Source: Bacteroidota bacterium (lineage in GTDB: Bacteria > Bacteroidota > Bacteroidia > AKYH767-A > 2013-40CM-41-45). From it: a stretch of 64,000 nt of DNA. Below the pieces are notes generated by a model, which did no database searches, was not told where the DNA came from, and saw only the letters and a program-made list of their open reading frames with translations. The stretch is from contig JADKKE010000004.1 in assembly GCA_016720655.1 (NCBI GenBank), positions 198,305-262,304 on the forward strand, given 5' to 3'. How positions within the stretch are numbered: position 1 is the stretch's first letter; the number at the start of each line of letters is the position of its first letter. Of this stretch, positions 46,943-57,415 are shown piece by piece. Both the position numbers and the translations under genes were made by a program.

Positions 46943-49326
46943 TCAGACTCTCTTAAACAGCCTGCCTAAAAAGCCCTTCTTTTGATGTTCTTCGTCGTAA
47001 TAGCCGTATCCGTGATAGCCATAACTATAGCCATAACCATAGCCATACCGATGATTGGTTCCTGCATCATTTAAGAGCACACATAGGTTTTTTACTTTCC
47101 CCTGAACATAGTAATCATTGATGGTTTTCATGTATTCCTTCTTCGAGTAATTCTCACGAAGAATGAAAATATTAATATCAGCAAGGTTCATCAGCATCAT
47201 TGCATCGCTCACAATTCCTACCGGCGGTGTATCAATAATAATGTAATCATAGCGGCCACGGAGTTCATCAAGAAGCTTGAGCGTTTCTTTTTTTTTGCAA
47301 GTAGCTCGGCAGGATTCGGCGGAACCGGACCGGAGGGAATAATGTCAAGATTTTCAATAGTCGTATGCTGGATAACATCTTCCAGTTTCGCTTTTCCGAT
47401 AAGATAAGTACTTACACCTACATCATTACGGATTTCCAGATCCTGAACGAGCTGTGGCTTCCGCAGATCCATTCCGATGATGATGACTTTGTGGTGCTGC
47501 AGAGAAAGTACTGCTGCAAGATTCAGACTTGAAAATGATTTTCCTTCTCCGCCAACGGAAGATGTTATCAATACAATTTTGTGCTGATCTGCCAAACCAA
47601 AAAACATAAGGTTTGCCCGAATGGAACGAAACGCTTCTGTGATCGATGATTTTGGTTTACTTGAAACAACGAGACGTTCACCTGTATTGTGATGCCCTAC
47701 AACTCCGATAATCGGAATCTTGCTCATTTTTTCAATATCTTCCTTGTTGCTAATTGTGTTTTTGATATATCCCTGAAGGATGATCAGGATAATCGGAACA
47801 ATCAAGGCCAGCATCATGGTGATAATAAGAACGGCTTTGGTATTCGGAATTACGGGGATGTCATTGATGCTCGCTTCATCGAGTACTTTGTTGTCGGATA
47901 CCGCAGTCGCTTTCGCGATTCCGGTTTCGGCTTTCTTCTGAAGAAGATACAGATAAATGTTTTCATTCACACTGAAATTTCGTTGAATGCCTAACAGCTC
48001 TCTTTCAATGTTTGGAATTTTCCGGATGCTTCCTTCGTAACGAACCAATTCAGTATTGATACTCGACAAATTTACTTTGGTCATGTTGCGGAGATTGTTA
48101 ATGTTCTCCACTAAAGTTTTCTTCGTTTGTTCAATTTGCTGGTCAATCACTTTCAATGCCGGTGATTGTGCGCTGCTTCCATAAGCAATACTTTTCCGTT
48201 TGCTTTGTAATTCTTTCAAACGCGTGATTAGATCAATCAGCAATGGATCAGGGTTCCCCAGGCTGCTTGGTGCAAGTTCTTCAACATCTCTGCTTCCGGT
48301 AACATAATTGTATAAATAATCGAGCGACTTCAGTTCAATTTCTGCTTTCACACGATCAGCATCGATATTCGTTACCCGTTCCAGGTAAGCCTTCGATTCC
48401 TCGCTCAGGTCAACAGTTCCTTTTTGTTCTTTGAACTTTTGCAGTTCAAGCTCAGTAGCATTTAGGGTTTTACTTATTTCTTCGAGTTGTTCGTCAACGA
48501 ATTTCAAGGTGAGGCCGGCGACAGAAGATTTGTCCTTGACATCTCTGTTGATGTACACTTTTCCAAGCGTGTTGAGAAAATCAGTGGCCCTTTCCTTGAT
48601 TTTATCCTGGACAGAAATTTCAACAATCGTTGCATCTTTGTTCTGTGGTTCAGCCTTCATTTTCTCCTGGTAGAAGGCGATCATTTTATTCAGACTGTTT
48701 ACAGTAAAGACAAAGTCGTCATCCTCAACCGGGTTTACTGCTGAGTCGTTGTGTAAAACGACAAGGGTGAAATTTGGTGTGCGGACTTCTTCTCCAAAAT
48801 GATGCGTCCCGGAATAATTGTAGTTGTTGAGAAAGTTGTTGTCTGCATCCAGCTCCAGTTTGTATGTTGAACTGTCTAGAATAGTAAGGTGGAAATACTC
48901 GTCATAGGCACCTTCTGTCATCCGGATCGGCTTAATCACGAAGGGCTGGTTTTTGTAAAGAGGGAATTTGAAAAAAGTTGTTTTCCCGTAATAGCTTACC
49001 CCAAGATGTAATTCGTTGATCGTTTCTTCGAGAACAGAACGTGATTTTAGAATCCCGATTTCTGTTGCAATATTTTTGGTGTTTCCGAATAAATCTCCTG
49101 TGAGAAAGTCTTCAATATTGTTCGACGTGTTTTTGGTATCTTTTACCAATACACTTGCACGTGCTTCAAAAACAGGCAAAGTAAATCGGATATAAAAAAA
49201 TGCGCCGACGCAAAAAAGAATAGCAGAGAGCAAAAAATAATGCCATTTCCTGCGCATGTTGTAAAAAAGTAAACGCAGGTCGATTTCATCGTCGTTGCGG
49301 CGTTGAGCCCCTTCGTTTGTTCGCAT
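46943..49326 (-). CDS. Wzc-type polysaccharide co-polymerase with BY-kinase domain, frameshifted
   Basis: Reconstructed at about 794 aa. The N-terminus (residues ~18-40) holds the first TM, then the Wzz chain-length domain with long coiled coils, the second TM near residue 500, and the cytoplasmic bacterial tyrosine kinase. Walker A ITSSVGGEGKS is near residue 590 and A' (VIIIGMDLRKPQL) follows. The frame breaks in the A9 run (minus strand) at about 47289-47297; restoring one A reads ...AKKKETLKLLDELRGRY and Walker B YIIIDTPPVG. The C-terminal Tyr cluster YGYGYGYSYGYHGYGYY is the autophosphorylation tail. The partner Wza is 3 bp upstream. Confidence 0.92.
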
Positions 49327-49329
49327 GGT

Positions 49330-50091
49330 TTACTTGGTTTGGGTAAGTATGAAAGTGAGGGCAATAACTGCTGTCGTGATGACAGAAGTAAAGATTGTAA
49401 CTGAAGGACTGATATTCTGAAATGCACGTCGCTTCAAGGGTTGAATGTAGATGATATCATCCGGATGCAGAAAGTAAGTATCCGCGGTGAGGGTTTCGCC
49501 TTTCGTGAGGTCGAGAAAAAAATCTTTTGTTTGTTGATTTTCTTCACGGATGATTCTCACTTTGGTGCGATCACCATAAATTGTAAGATCACCGGCCATC
49601 CCCAATACTTCCGGTAATGTAGCATGTTCATTCAGGATGGGGTAAGTGCCCGGACGGTTTACCTCTCCCAGCACTGTGACTTTGAAATTTAATTTCTTGA
49701 CAGTGACAATGGGATCTTCCATGTATTCCCGAAACTTTGTTTCCAATGCCTGAGTCGCTTCATTGATCGTTTTTCCAGTGAGAAGAATAGTGCCAATCAA
49801 AGGAAGTTTGACTTCTCCGTGTTCGTTTACCACATATCCTTTTTCATATGGCGAGCGATTGTCACTCGAAGGTTTATCTGCAGGCACGGCCAGATAAGGA
49901 TATGCTTCTGCATTGATGGTGAAAATATTTATAGAAAGTATGTCTCCGGGATAAATACGGAGTTTATAGCCTTCTGATTCTTTCAGAACAGGAATATTCC
50001 CTTGAAAATAAATCAAATTTTTTTGCGAGCTGCAGCTAAACAACACGCTGATCGATAGGAGAGAAAATAATTTCAGGATGTTGCGGTACAT
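49330..50091 (-). CDS. Polysaccharide export lipoprotein (Wza-like, SLBB)
   Basis: 253 aa, outer-membrane or periplasmic export component for exopolysaccharide. Lipobox LFSC near residue 20 (MYRNILKLFSLLSISVLFSC). Poly_export domain YKLRIYPGDILSINIFTINA is followed by an SLBB domain (VTVLGEVNRPGTYPIL) and a C-terminal membrane segment (VTIFTSVITTAVIALTFILT). Directly upstream of the Wzc gene, 3 bp gap. The glycosyltransferases of the pathway are not in the window. Confidence 0.92.
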   Translation of the reverse strand: MYRNILKLFSLLSISVLFSCSSQKNLIYFQGNIPVLKESEGYKLRIYPGDILSINIFTINAEAYPYLAVPADKPSSDNRSPYEKGYVVNEHGEVKLPLIGTILLTGKTINEATQALETKFREYMEDPIVTVKKLNFKVTVLGEVNRPGTYPILNEHATLPEVLGMAGDLTIYGDRTKVRIIREENQQTKDFFLDLTKGETLTADTYFLHPDDIIYIQPLKRRAFQNISPSVTIFTSVITTAVIALTFILTQTK

Positions 50092-50121
50092 CGACAGGCA
50101 TTAATACTAATGATAAGAAAA

Positions 50122-51264
50122 TTATTTTCCAAGAATGGAACGACTGATAACGATTTTCTGAACTTCAGAAGTGCCTTCGTAGATCTGTGTGATTTTAGCA
50201 TCGCGCATCAAGCGTTCGACATGGAATTCTTTTACAAAACCATACCCACCATGCACTTGTACAGCTTCGACAGTTGTTTCCATTGCGACCCGGGAAGCGA
50301 AAAGTTTTGCCATGGAAGAAGAAAGTCCGTAATCCAGATTTTGATCCTTCATCCATGCAGCTTTGTAACAGAGCAATCGTGCGGCTTCGATTTCGGTAGC
50401 CATATCGGCCAATTTAAATTGGATTGCCTGATGCTGTGAAATTGGAACTCCGAATGCTTTTCTCTCTTTTGAATATTGCAATGCCAGTTCATAAGCACCT
50501 GCAGCGATACCAAGAGCTTGTGAAGCGATTCCGATACGTCCTCCTGTAAGTGTTTTCATTGCAAATTTAAAACCGAAGCCATCCTCACCAATCCGGTTGG
50601 CTTTTGGAACTTTTACATCCGTGAACATTAGCGAATGCGTATCGCTTCCTCTTATTCCGAGTTTATTTTCTTTCGGTCCGATTGTGAAACCGGGCATTCC
50701 TTTTTCAACAATAAGAGCATTGATACCTTTGTGACCTTTGGCTACATCCGTTTGTGCAATAACGAGATAAACAGATGCTGTGGATCCGTTGGTGATCCAG
50801 TTTTTCGTGCCATTCAATATGTAGTGATCCCCTGCATCAATAGCAGTAGTATGCTGCGAAGTTGCATCAGAGCCGGCTTCCGGTTCTGAAAGGCAAAATG
50901 CTCCGATGATTTCCCCTTTTGCCAGAGGAACCAAATATTTTTGCTTTTGTGATTCCGAACCATAATTTTCCAAACCCCAGCAAACAAGTGAGTTGTTTAC
51001 TGACATCACTACGGAAGCAGAAGCATCCACTTTAGAAATTTCTTCCATCGCCAGGACATAAGATACTGTGTCCATTCCGCCGCCACCATACTTTGGGTCC
51101 ACCATCATTCCAAGGAAACCCAGTTCACCCATTTTCCGGATTTGTTCAGATGGAAATTTTTGATGCTCATCTCTTTCGATAACTCCCGGTTTCAATTCAT
51201 TTTGTGCAAAATCGCGGGCCGCTTTTTGGATCATCAGGTGTTCTTCACTCAAATCGAAATTCAT
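50122..51264 (-). CDS. Acyl-CoA dehydrogenase
   Basis: 380-aa FAD enzyme of beta-oxidation or branched-chain amino acid breakdown. Start ATG 51264 (MNFDLSEEHLMIQKAARDFA); an upstream frame to 51342 adds non-homologous residues. GAFCLSEPEAGSDA is the FAD/substrate loop, KLGIRGSDTHSLMF, QVHGGYGFVKEFHVERLMRD and the catalytic glutamate in IYEGTSEVQ are present. It looks like a short-chain (butyryl or glutaryl type) member. Divergent from the T9SS gene. Confidence 0.95.
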   Translation of the reverse strand: MNFDLSEEHLMIQKAARDFAQNELKPGVIERDEHQKFPSEQIRKMGELGFLGMMVDPKYGGGGMDTVSYVLAMEEISKVDASASVVMSVNNSLVCWGLENYGSESQKQKYLVPLAKGEIIGAFCLSEPEAGSDATSQHTTAIDAGDHYILNGTKNWITNGSTASVYLVIAQTDVAKGHKGINALIVEKGMPGFTIGPKENKLGIRGSDTHSLMFTDVKVPKANRIGEDGFGFKFAMKTLTGGRIGIASQALGIAAGAYELALQYSKERKAFGVPISQHQAIQFKLADMATEIEAARLLCYKAAWMKDQNLDYGLSSSMAKLFASRVAMETTVEAVQVHGGYGFVKEFHVERLMRDAKITQIYEGTSEVQKIVISRSILGK

Positions 51265-51377
51265 AATCGTGTTCTTTGTGTTGAAATGTTTCCCGTTTTG
51301 CAGGATTCCGGGAGGATTTGCTACTTTTATTTGCGCGAACAAACCTACACGATTTGAACGTGATTCCCAAAGGAAAT

Positions 51378-52862
51378 ATGACCCCTCGTATGCATCTGAA
51401 AATTGATTCTAACTATTTGAAATTGTGCTGTAAAGAGTTAGTTGCCGAGCATTTTACGGCAGGTATTTTCCGGGTTCTGTTCCTGATCCTCCTATTCATC
51501 AAGCTCCCACATGGGTGTGCAGCTCAGCAGTCCTTTGAACGTTCCATTGGCATCATTCCCGGGGCATCACATCTTGGTACCAGTGGAATGGAATTACCGG
51601 ATAGTTCGCTTTTGGCAATTGGAACAATCGCGGAAAGTAATCTTTCACAGAAAATATGTGTGGTATGGGCGAATGTTTATGGAGACACTACGCGTTCACG
51701 AATTATTCCTTCAAATTCCCTGAGAGAAATTTCTTCGCGTGGAATCCGGTCAGCCGTTGGTGATATTTTTATTTCCGGCAGAACAGAAGATACTGTTCAA
51801 AGTGATGCGCTTCTGCTAAAGCTTGATCCAAACGGCACTCTGCTCTGGCGTCATTCCACAGGTGCTCTTTTTTCGAATGAACGTTTTAATTCCGTTTGCA
51901 AGACAGCTGATGATCATATTATTGGAGCAGGCAGATCTGTTAACATCCAAACCAATGCATATTATTTTAAAAGTGAATCTGTTGACCTGACCGGTGCTAC
52001 CCTCTGGTCCAAAGAATGGCGAACACGACTCGGTGAAATTTTTGATGTAGCGCAGGCACCGGATAGTTCGATTTATTTTACCGGTTATGTATTGGATTTT
52101 GGGGATACAAGCGGAGCAATGTTTCTGATGAAAGTAAATTCCAATGGCGATTCTCTGTGGATGAAGAAATATTTTGGTTCAGGATGGTCGACAGGAAATT
52201 CTCTCCTGGTGTTGCCTGACGGGATTTTGATCGCCGGTTCTACAGCAGCGAGTGCTTTGGTTTCAGGAGATCATTTTTTAGTACGAACAGATTTTGCCGG
52301 GGACACATTGTGGACCAGAAAAATTGGTTTGAGCAATGCTGATGAAACGACAATGGATGTTTCAATCTCCTCAGACAATTGTTATATCCTCTGCGGAAAT
52401 TCCCGGTCTTATCTTGAATTGGTAAAAGTAGATACCCTTGGAAATGTGGAATGGACCAAGGATTACAATTCCGGGGATGCGAATGGGAGGAGTGTTGTTG
52501 CAACCATGGATTCAGGTTATTTTAGTGTTGGAAGCGCCGCTCTTGCAACAGGCTTGCCATTGATTTATTTTGTAAAAACAGATGCAACCGGGGGAATTCT
52601 TCTTGGTGAAACGCTGCCGATGGTACTCACGAACGAGATAAAAATCTATCCCAATCCTTCAGATGGAAAGATCCAGATCATGCCTTCCGAGTTGAAGGAT
52701 GTGGTTGTTCGGGATTTTTCCGGGAAAATTATCTTTCAATCTGAAAAAAATTCGGGAGTACTAGATCTTTCTTTTTTATCTGCAGGTGCTTATTTTCTGT
52801 ATGCGCGTTCTGAGAAAGGTGATTTTATGCAGGGAAAAATTCTTCTTGTAAATCAACCTTGA
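51378..52862 (+). CDS. Secreted protein with T9SS sorting domain
   Basis: About 494 aa from ATG 51378 (MTPRMHLKIDSNYLKLCCKE); an ATG at 51390 is equally possible and one at 51318 overlaps the divergent gene. The signal peptide is AGIFRVLFLILLFIKLPHGC, ending CAAQQ. The body is a repetitive seven-blade-like array with the motif LVKVDTLGNVEWTKDYNSGD, similar to secreted Bacteroidota propellers (VSSDGSILWSK type). The C-terminus is a type A sorting domain (IYPNPSDGKIQIMP ... LSAGAYFLYARSE). Predicted cell-surface protein of unknown role. Confidence 0.85.
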   Translation: MTPRMHLKIDSNYLKLCCKELVAEHFTAGIFRVLFLILLFIKLPHGCAAQQSFERSIGIIPGASHLGTSGMELPDSSLLAIGTIAESNLSQKICVVWANVYGDTTRSRIIPSNSLREISSRGIRSAVGDIFISGRTEDTVQSDALLLKLDPNGTLLWRHSTGALFSNERFNSVCKTADDHIIGAGRSVNIQTNAYYFKSESVDLTGATLWSKEWRTRLGEIFDVAQAPDSSIYFTGYVLDFGDTSGAMFLMKVNSNGDSLWMKKYFGSGWSTGNSLLVLPDGILIAGSTAASALVSGDHFLVRTDFAGDTLWTRKIGLSNADETTMDVSISSDNCYILCGNSRSYLELVKVDTLGNVEWTKDYNSGDANGRSVVATMDSGYFSVGSAALATGLPLIYFVKTDATGGILLGETLPMVLTNEIKIYPNPSDGKIQIMPSELKDVVVRDFSGKIIFQSEKNSGVLDLSFLSAGAYFLYARSEKGDFMQGKILLVNQP

Positions 52863-52889
52863 AAAATTAATTTGAAATGAAAATAAAGT

Positions 52890-53936
52890 ATGCAGCAGTA
52901 TAATGTGATTGGAATTATGTCGGGCACTTCACTAGATGGTGTTGATCTGGCCTATTGTACGTTTCAGTTCAACACTCATTGGACTTATGCAATTCTGAAG
53001 GCTGAAACTTTTTCATATTCTGAGGAATGGAAAAAAATCCTGACTGAGTTGCCGACTAAAAATGCAGAAACGTTTGTGAAAGTGGATTCAGCTCTCGGAA
53101 AACTCTTTGGTCAATTGGTAAAAGATTTTTGCACCAAACATTCTTTGGATCCTGATTTTATTTCCTCACATGGGCATACTATTTTTCATCAGCCTGATTC
53201 CGGATACACGAGTCAGATTGGCGATGGTTCCTCCATCTCTGCAGTTTCGGGATTTCCTGTAATCTGTGATTTCCGGAGTGCCGATGTTGCTTTGGGCGGA
53301 CAAGGTGCACCACTGGTGCCGATCGGGGATCGTTTGCTGTTTGAAGAATTTGATTATTGTTTGAATCTCGGAGGCATTGCAAACATATCCTTTGAAGAAA
53401 ATAACCAAAGAATTGCCTTTGATGTGTGTGGTTGTAATATTGTTTTGAATGCGCTTGCTTGTCGGCTGGGAGACGAATACGATGAGGGAGGAAAGTACGC
53501 TGCGAAAGGCACTATAAATAATGAACTGCTTGATAAAATTAACAAGTCCGGTTATTTCAATAAACCGTATCCAAAATCTTTAGGAAGAGAAGATCTGGAG
53601 GTAGATATTTTACCTGTATTTGACAAACCCGGAATGAAAGTTGAAGATTTGCTCGCTACTTTTTGCGAGCATATCGCACAGCAAATCGGAAAGCAAACAA
53701 AATCCGGAAATATGATTGTGAGTGGGGGAGGAGTTCACAATTCTTTTTTATTGGATCGGATAAAATTCTATTCTAAAGCATCAATTGTTGTCCCGGATGT
53801 ACAAATCATTAACTTCAAAGAAGCCCTGATTTTTGCTTTTCTCGGGGTGCTCCGGAAAAGAAAAGAAGTGAATTGCCTTTCAAGTGTTACAGGTTCAAGT
53901 CGCGATAATTGCGGCGGAATCATCTGGGAGCCTTGA
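52890..53936 (+). CDS. anmK: Anhydro-N-acetylmuramic acid kinase
   Basis: Recycles peptidoglycan by phosphorylating and opening 1,6-anhydro-MurNAc. 348 aa. The N-terminal IGIMSGTSLDGVDLAYCTFQ, SHGHTIFHQP, QIGDGSSISAVSGFPVICDF and LNLGGIANISFEEN motifs define the family. Ends at a strong terminator. Confidence 0.95.
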   Translation: MQQYNVIGIMSGTSLDGVDLAYCTFQFNTHWTYAILKAETFSYSEEWKKILTELPTKNAETFVKVDSALGKLFGQLVKDFCTKHSLDPDFISSHGHTIFHQPDSGYTSQIGDGSSISAVSGFPVICDFRSADVALGGQGAPLVPIGDRLLFEEFDYCLNLGGIANISFEENNQRIAFDVCGCNIVLNALACRLGDEYDEGGKYAAKGTINNELLDKINKSGYFNKPYPKSLGREDLEVDILPVFDKPGMKVEDLLATFCEHIAQQIGKQTKSGNMIVSGGGVHNSFLLDRIKFYSKASIVVPDVQIINFKEALIFAFLGVLRKRKEVNCLSSVTGSSRDNCGGIIWEP

Positions 53937-53953
53937 TTTAATTTTTTGTCAAT

Positions 53954-53988
53954 AAAAAAGAGCACTCGAATTTTCGAATGCTCTTTTT
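53954..53988. terminator. Bidirectional intrinsic terminator
   Basis: AAAAGAGCA and TGCTCTTTT arms with inner CGAA/TTCG pairs, flanked by A- and T-runs. It lies between anmK and the convergent histone-like gene. Confidence 0.88.
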
Positions 53989-54059
53989 GTTAATGGGACA
54001 ATATTCACCATCTGCATGCAACGGAAAACGCCACAGCAGAACGAAAAAATCCCGATTGA

Positions 54060-54538
54060 TTAAAAGTCATCGTCGTCGTCTTCAAAATCACTCATTGGAG
54101 CAGGATCATCAAATCCTTTGATATCCTCTTCCATTGGAAGATCCATCTCCTCTGTGCTATCGATCTCGGGTGGTGAAATCGGAGTGATTTCTAGAATTTC
54201 AGCTTTTGTTACAATAGCTTTTGGTTGTGCTGCTGGTTTTGCCTTTGGCTCTGATTTTTTTGGAGCAGGCTTAGGAGCAGGTTTGGGAGCAGCTTTTTTA
54301 GCTACCGGTTTTTTAGCTACTGTTTTTTTAGCTGCAGGTTTTTTAGGAGCTGCTTTTTTAGCTGCGGGTTTCTTCGCAGCCGCTTTTTTAGCAACTGGTT
54401 TCTTCGCTGCTTTCTTTTTGGGAGCGGCTTTTTCTTAGCTACTTTTTTAGTTGCCTTCGCTGCTTTTTTTGCAGGAGATTTTTTCTTTGCAGGCTTTTTT
54501 CCTGCTGGTTTTTTTGATGCTTTCTTTTTGGTTGCCAT
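54060..54538 (-). CDS. Histone H1-like Lys/Ala/Pro-rich protein, frameshifted
   Basis: Starts at ATG 54538 (MATKKKASKKPAGKKPAKKK) and reads AKK/PAKK repeats, like bacterial H1-type nucleoid proteins. In the first frame it breaks down after residue 37 into Arg/Gln-rich, non-repetitive residues. One A restored in the A5 run at about 54430-54434 returns AAPKKKAAKKPVAKKAAAKK and so on, and the frame runs on to an acidic tail (EEDIKGFDDPAPMSDFEDDD) with the stop at 54060. Predicted 159 aa with a basic, DNA-binding body and acidic C-terminus. The function is inferred from composition only. Confidence 0.75.
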
Positions 54539-54932
54539 GGCTGGTGAATTGAATGTGATTAGACGATGATGCAATATTAGATGGTGACGTTCAAATTTAC
54601 AATATCAATTCAACTTCTTCCAAAAAAAATTATTTTATTCGAAGAGGGACAAAGGCGGGGCCGAGGGTCGATCGGTGCGGAAGCGATAGTGGTTAGGGTG
54701 TGGTTCAGGTGTCAGTAGTCTGTTAAGCGGATTTGGAGATTAGCCCAGGGTCTTGAGAGTTAGATTGCCTGATATAATATCATCTATGACAATATCTCCA
54801 TAAACCGGTAACTCAAACCAGGTAATCCAATAACCAATATCCTGCAATCTGAACAACTATTAAACAACAACGACAAGCAATCCCTTTGCCTTTTCCCTGA
54901 TTTCCCGTAGGTTTGCACTCCTTTTAATTATC
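54539..54932. other. 394-bp intergenic region with a GC-rich patch
   Basis: No coding frame. A GC-rich segment at about 54645-54700 contrasts with the AT-rich flanks. I could not match it to SRP RNA, 6S RNA or another known RNA. The last 50 bp contain the promoter of the downstream dehydrogenase gene. Confidence 0.6.
54885..54915 (+). promoter_or_regulatory. Bacteroidota-type promoter of the second dehydrogenase
   Basis: TTTG (54885-54888), 19-bp spacer, TAGGTTTG (54908-54915). Exact match to both boxes. The ATG is 17 bp past the -7 box. Confidence 0.65.
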
Positions 54933-56195
54933 ATGAGCGAACAAACTGCGACTTTCGAATCAGCCAGACTAAAAGAGTTAATCCGTCGTTTTGAAGAAAA
55001 ACGTCCTGAAATTGTGTTTGAATGGAAGGACCCTGAAACCGAAGCCGAGGGTTGGATTGTCATTAATTCCTTGCGGGGTGGGTCGGCCGGAGGTGGAACA
55101 AGAATGCGCAAAGGCTTGGACATGCGAGAAGTGGAATCTCTGGCTAAAACTATGGAAATCAAGTTTTCTGTAAGTGGTCCGGCGATAGGTGGGGCCAAAT
55201 CAGGAATCAATTTTGATCCCTCTGATCCAAGAAAAAAGGGCGTTCTTGAACGTTGGTTCAAGGCCGTCATGCCTTTGTTGAAGACATATTATGGAACTGG
55301 AGGCGATCTAAATGTGGATGAAATTCATGATGTGATTCCGATTACTGAAAAGCTTGGATTGCGACATCCGCAGGAAGGAACGGTTGTTGCACATTTTAAT
55401 GCAACAGAAGAGAGAAAGGCGGCAATCATTGATCAGCTGCGAAAAGGAGTCAAGAAAAGACTCGATGATCCGTTGTATTCACCGGATGTACAACAAAATA
55501 TCACTGTTGCAGACATGATCACAGGTTATGGAGTTGCTGAATCTGTTCGTCACCAGTATTTGCTGCAAGGCTCAAACGCAAAGGGGAAAAGAGCGATTAT
55601 TCAGGGATGGGGAAATGTTGGTGCAGCTGCGGGTTATTATCTGGCTCAGATGGGTGTCAAGGTTGTTGGGATTATCGACAGGAATGGTGGCCTGCTAAAT
55701 AAGAACGGTTTTTCCTTCAATGAAATCAAAGATTTGTACCTAAATAGAAATGGAAATCAGTTGCAAGCGACAAATCTTTTGCCACTTGAGACTATTAAAA
55801 AAGAGATATGGCACACCGAAGCTGAAATATTTATTCCTGCTGCGGCCTCGCGTTTGATCCATAAGGAGCATCTGAAAGGACTAATTGACAAAGGTTTGGA
55901 AATGATAAGCTGTGGCGCCAATGTGCCCTTTGCCGATAATGAAATTTTCTTTGGAAGCATCGCAGAATATGCGGATTCGCACGTCACTGTGATTCCTGAT
56001 TTTATAGCCAATTGTGGAATGGCTCGCGTGTTCCGTTACCTCATGGGTGATCAGGTTGAAATTTCCGATAATGCTATTTTCTCAGATGTTTCATCCTGTA
56101 TTGGTGGGGCGCTGAAAGAGGTTCACACTCGTCATCCGGAGTCTGTTCGGTTGAGTCAGGCTGCATTGGAATGGTCAATTGAGAAATTAATTTGA
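54933..56195 (+). CDS. Glu/Leu/Phe/Val dehydrogenase family protein (second copy)
   Basis: 420 aa. Catalytic lysine loop VSGPAIGGAKSGINFDPSDP, substrate loop GGTRMRKGLDMREVESLAK, and Rossmann IIQGWGNVGAAAGYYLAQMG. It is clearly divergent from the copy at 7084-8379, with an inserted region around residues 143-177 (RHPQEGTVVAHFNATEERKA). It may use a different amino acid (Leu/Val/Phe or Glu). It has its own promoter and stands alone. Confidence 0.9.
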   Translation: MSEQTATFESARLKELIRRFEEKRPEIVFEWKDPETEAEGWIVINSLRGGSAGGGTRMRKGLDMREVESLAKTMEIKFSVSGPAIGGAKSGINFDPSDPRKKGVLERWFKAVMPLLKTYYGTGGDLNVDEIHDVIPITEKLGLRHPQEGTVVAHFNATEERKAAIIDQLRKGVKKRLDDPLYSPDVQQNITVADMITGYGVAESVRHQYLLQGSNAKGKRAIIQGWGNVGAAAGYYLAQMGVKVVGIIDRNGGLLNKNGFSFNEIKDLYLNRNGNQLQATNLLPLETIKKEIWHTEAEIFIPAAASRLIHKEHLKGLIDKGLEMISCGANVPFADNEIFFGSIAEYADSHVTVIPDFIANCGMARVFRYLMGDQVEISDNAIFSDVSSCIGGALKEVHTRHPESVRLSQAALEWSIEKLI

Positions 56196-56286
56196 CTTTG
56201 AGGAGTCTTAAATTGGTTTAGTACCATTGAAATCTTCTGAACTTTGCAATAAAAAATCAGATTTCTGACCATTAGATCCTTGATTC

Positions 56287-57405
56287 ATGGAAGAATTCAA
56301 CACTGCTCTTCAACACACTTTTCTAAACAACACTCTCGCTGATTATCTCTGGTTCTTTGGGATACTATTCCTTGGCTTACTATTAAAAAAATTCATCTCA
56401 AAAGTACTCAGCCGGCTTCTGTATCGGCTGTTCCGCAGATATGGAAAACATATAGGTGTTGAAAAATTCATCGCCTTGCTTTCTGCCCCTGTTGGTTTTC
56501 TCATTCTGGTAATCATTGTCTATGTTGCCTGCACTCGATTATCATTCCCAAAGGAATGGAATCTGGATCCGGAAAATGTTTTCGGACTGCGGTTTGTATT
56601 AATTCAGGTTTTTCAAGGAACAATGGTTCTTGCAGTAACATGGATTGCAACAAGAGTGATCGAATTTATTGGCCTGGTGATGAAATCCAGGGCCATGCAC
56701 ACAGAATCCAAACTGGACGACCAGCTTGTTCCATTTGTAAAAGAGATCGCAAAAGTAATTGTAGCGGGTGTTGGATTTTTGATCATGCTGGCTGTGACTT
56801 TCGATCTTGATGTTTTGTCCCTCGTTGCCGGATTAGGAATTGGTGGATTGGCTATTGCACTTGCAGCCAAAGAGACTCTTGAAAATCTTTTGGGTTCATT
56901 CACGATTTTTCTGGATAAACCTTTTGTAGTAGGAGATCATGTCAAAGCAGGTGCTGTGGAAGGAACGATAGACAGTATCGGGTTCAGGTCTACCCGTATC
57001 CGGGCTTTGGATAAAATGCTTGTCACTGTTCCCAATAAAAAGATGGTGGATGCTGAACTGATTAACGAGACAGCCAGGACTGTTAGAAGAGCAAAGTTTT
57101 CCCTGGGATTAGTTTATTCCACAAATGAGAGCCAGCTTAAAAGTATTCTTAAGGACATCCGCCAGCTTCTGAATGCACATTCATTGCTTGAACCTCACCC
57201 GATAGTTCGATTTGAGCAATTCGGTAACAGTTCCCTGGATATACTGGTAATTTATGTGGTGATGACTCCCGTTTACGAAGAATATCTAAAAGTAAAGGAA
57301 GAGATCAACTTTGCAATTCTGGAAATTGTGAGGAAACATGGAAGTAATTTTGCACTTCCGACCCTTTCAGTTTTTGTAAACCAGCCCCAAAAAGAAGATA
57401 TATAA
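56287..57405 (+). CDS. MscS family mechanosensitive channel
   Basis: 372 aa with four N-terminal hydrophobic segments and the pore helix TM3 signature SLVAGLGIGGLAIALAAKET followed by LENLLGSFTIFLDKPFVVGD. The beta and C-terminal domains of MscS follow (VEGTIDSIGFRSTRIRALDK, VPNKKMVDAELINE). Relieves hypo-osmotic pressure. Followed by a heptamer array. Confidence 0.93.
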   Translation: MEEFNTALQHTFLNNTLADYLWFFGILFLGLLLKKFISKVLSRLLYRLFRRYGKHIGVEKFIALLSAPVGFLILVIIVYVACTRLSFPKEWNLDPENVFGLRFVLIQVFQGTMVLAVTWIATRVIEFIGLVMKSRAMHTESKLDDQLVPFVKEIAKVIVAGVGFLIMLAVTFDLDVLSLVAGLGIGGLAIALAAKETLENLLGSFTIFLDKPFVVGDHVKAGAVEGTIDSIGFRSTRIRALDKMLVTVPNKKMVDAELINETARTVRRAKFSLGLVYSTNESQLKSILKDIRQLLNAHSLLEPHPIVRFEQFGNSSLDILVIYVVMTPVYEEYLKVKEEINFAILEIVRKHGSNFALPTLSVFVNQPQKEDI

Positions 57406-57415
57406 TTTACATACT

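Noticed and set aside
54118..54438. Gly/Ala/Phe-rich plus-strand frame (106 aa)
   Set aside because: Complement of the Lys/Ala repeats of the histone-like gene; the repeat coding accounts for its composition.
54640..54720. GC-rich patch tested as SRP RNA
   Set aside because: The conserved GGAAG/GCAGCC core of bacterial 4.5S RNA is absent.
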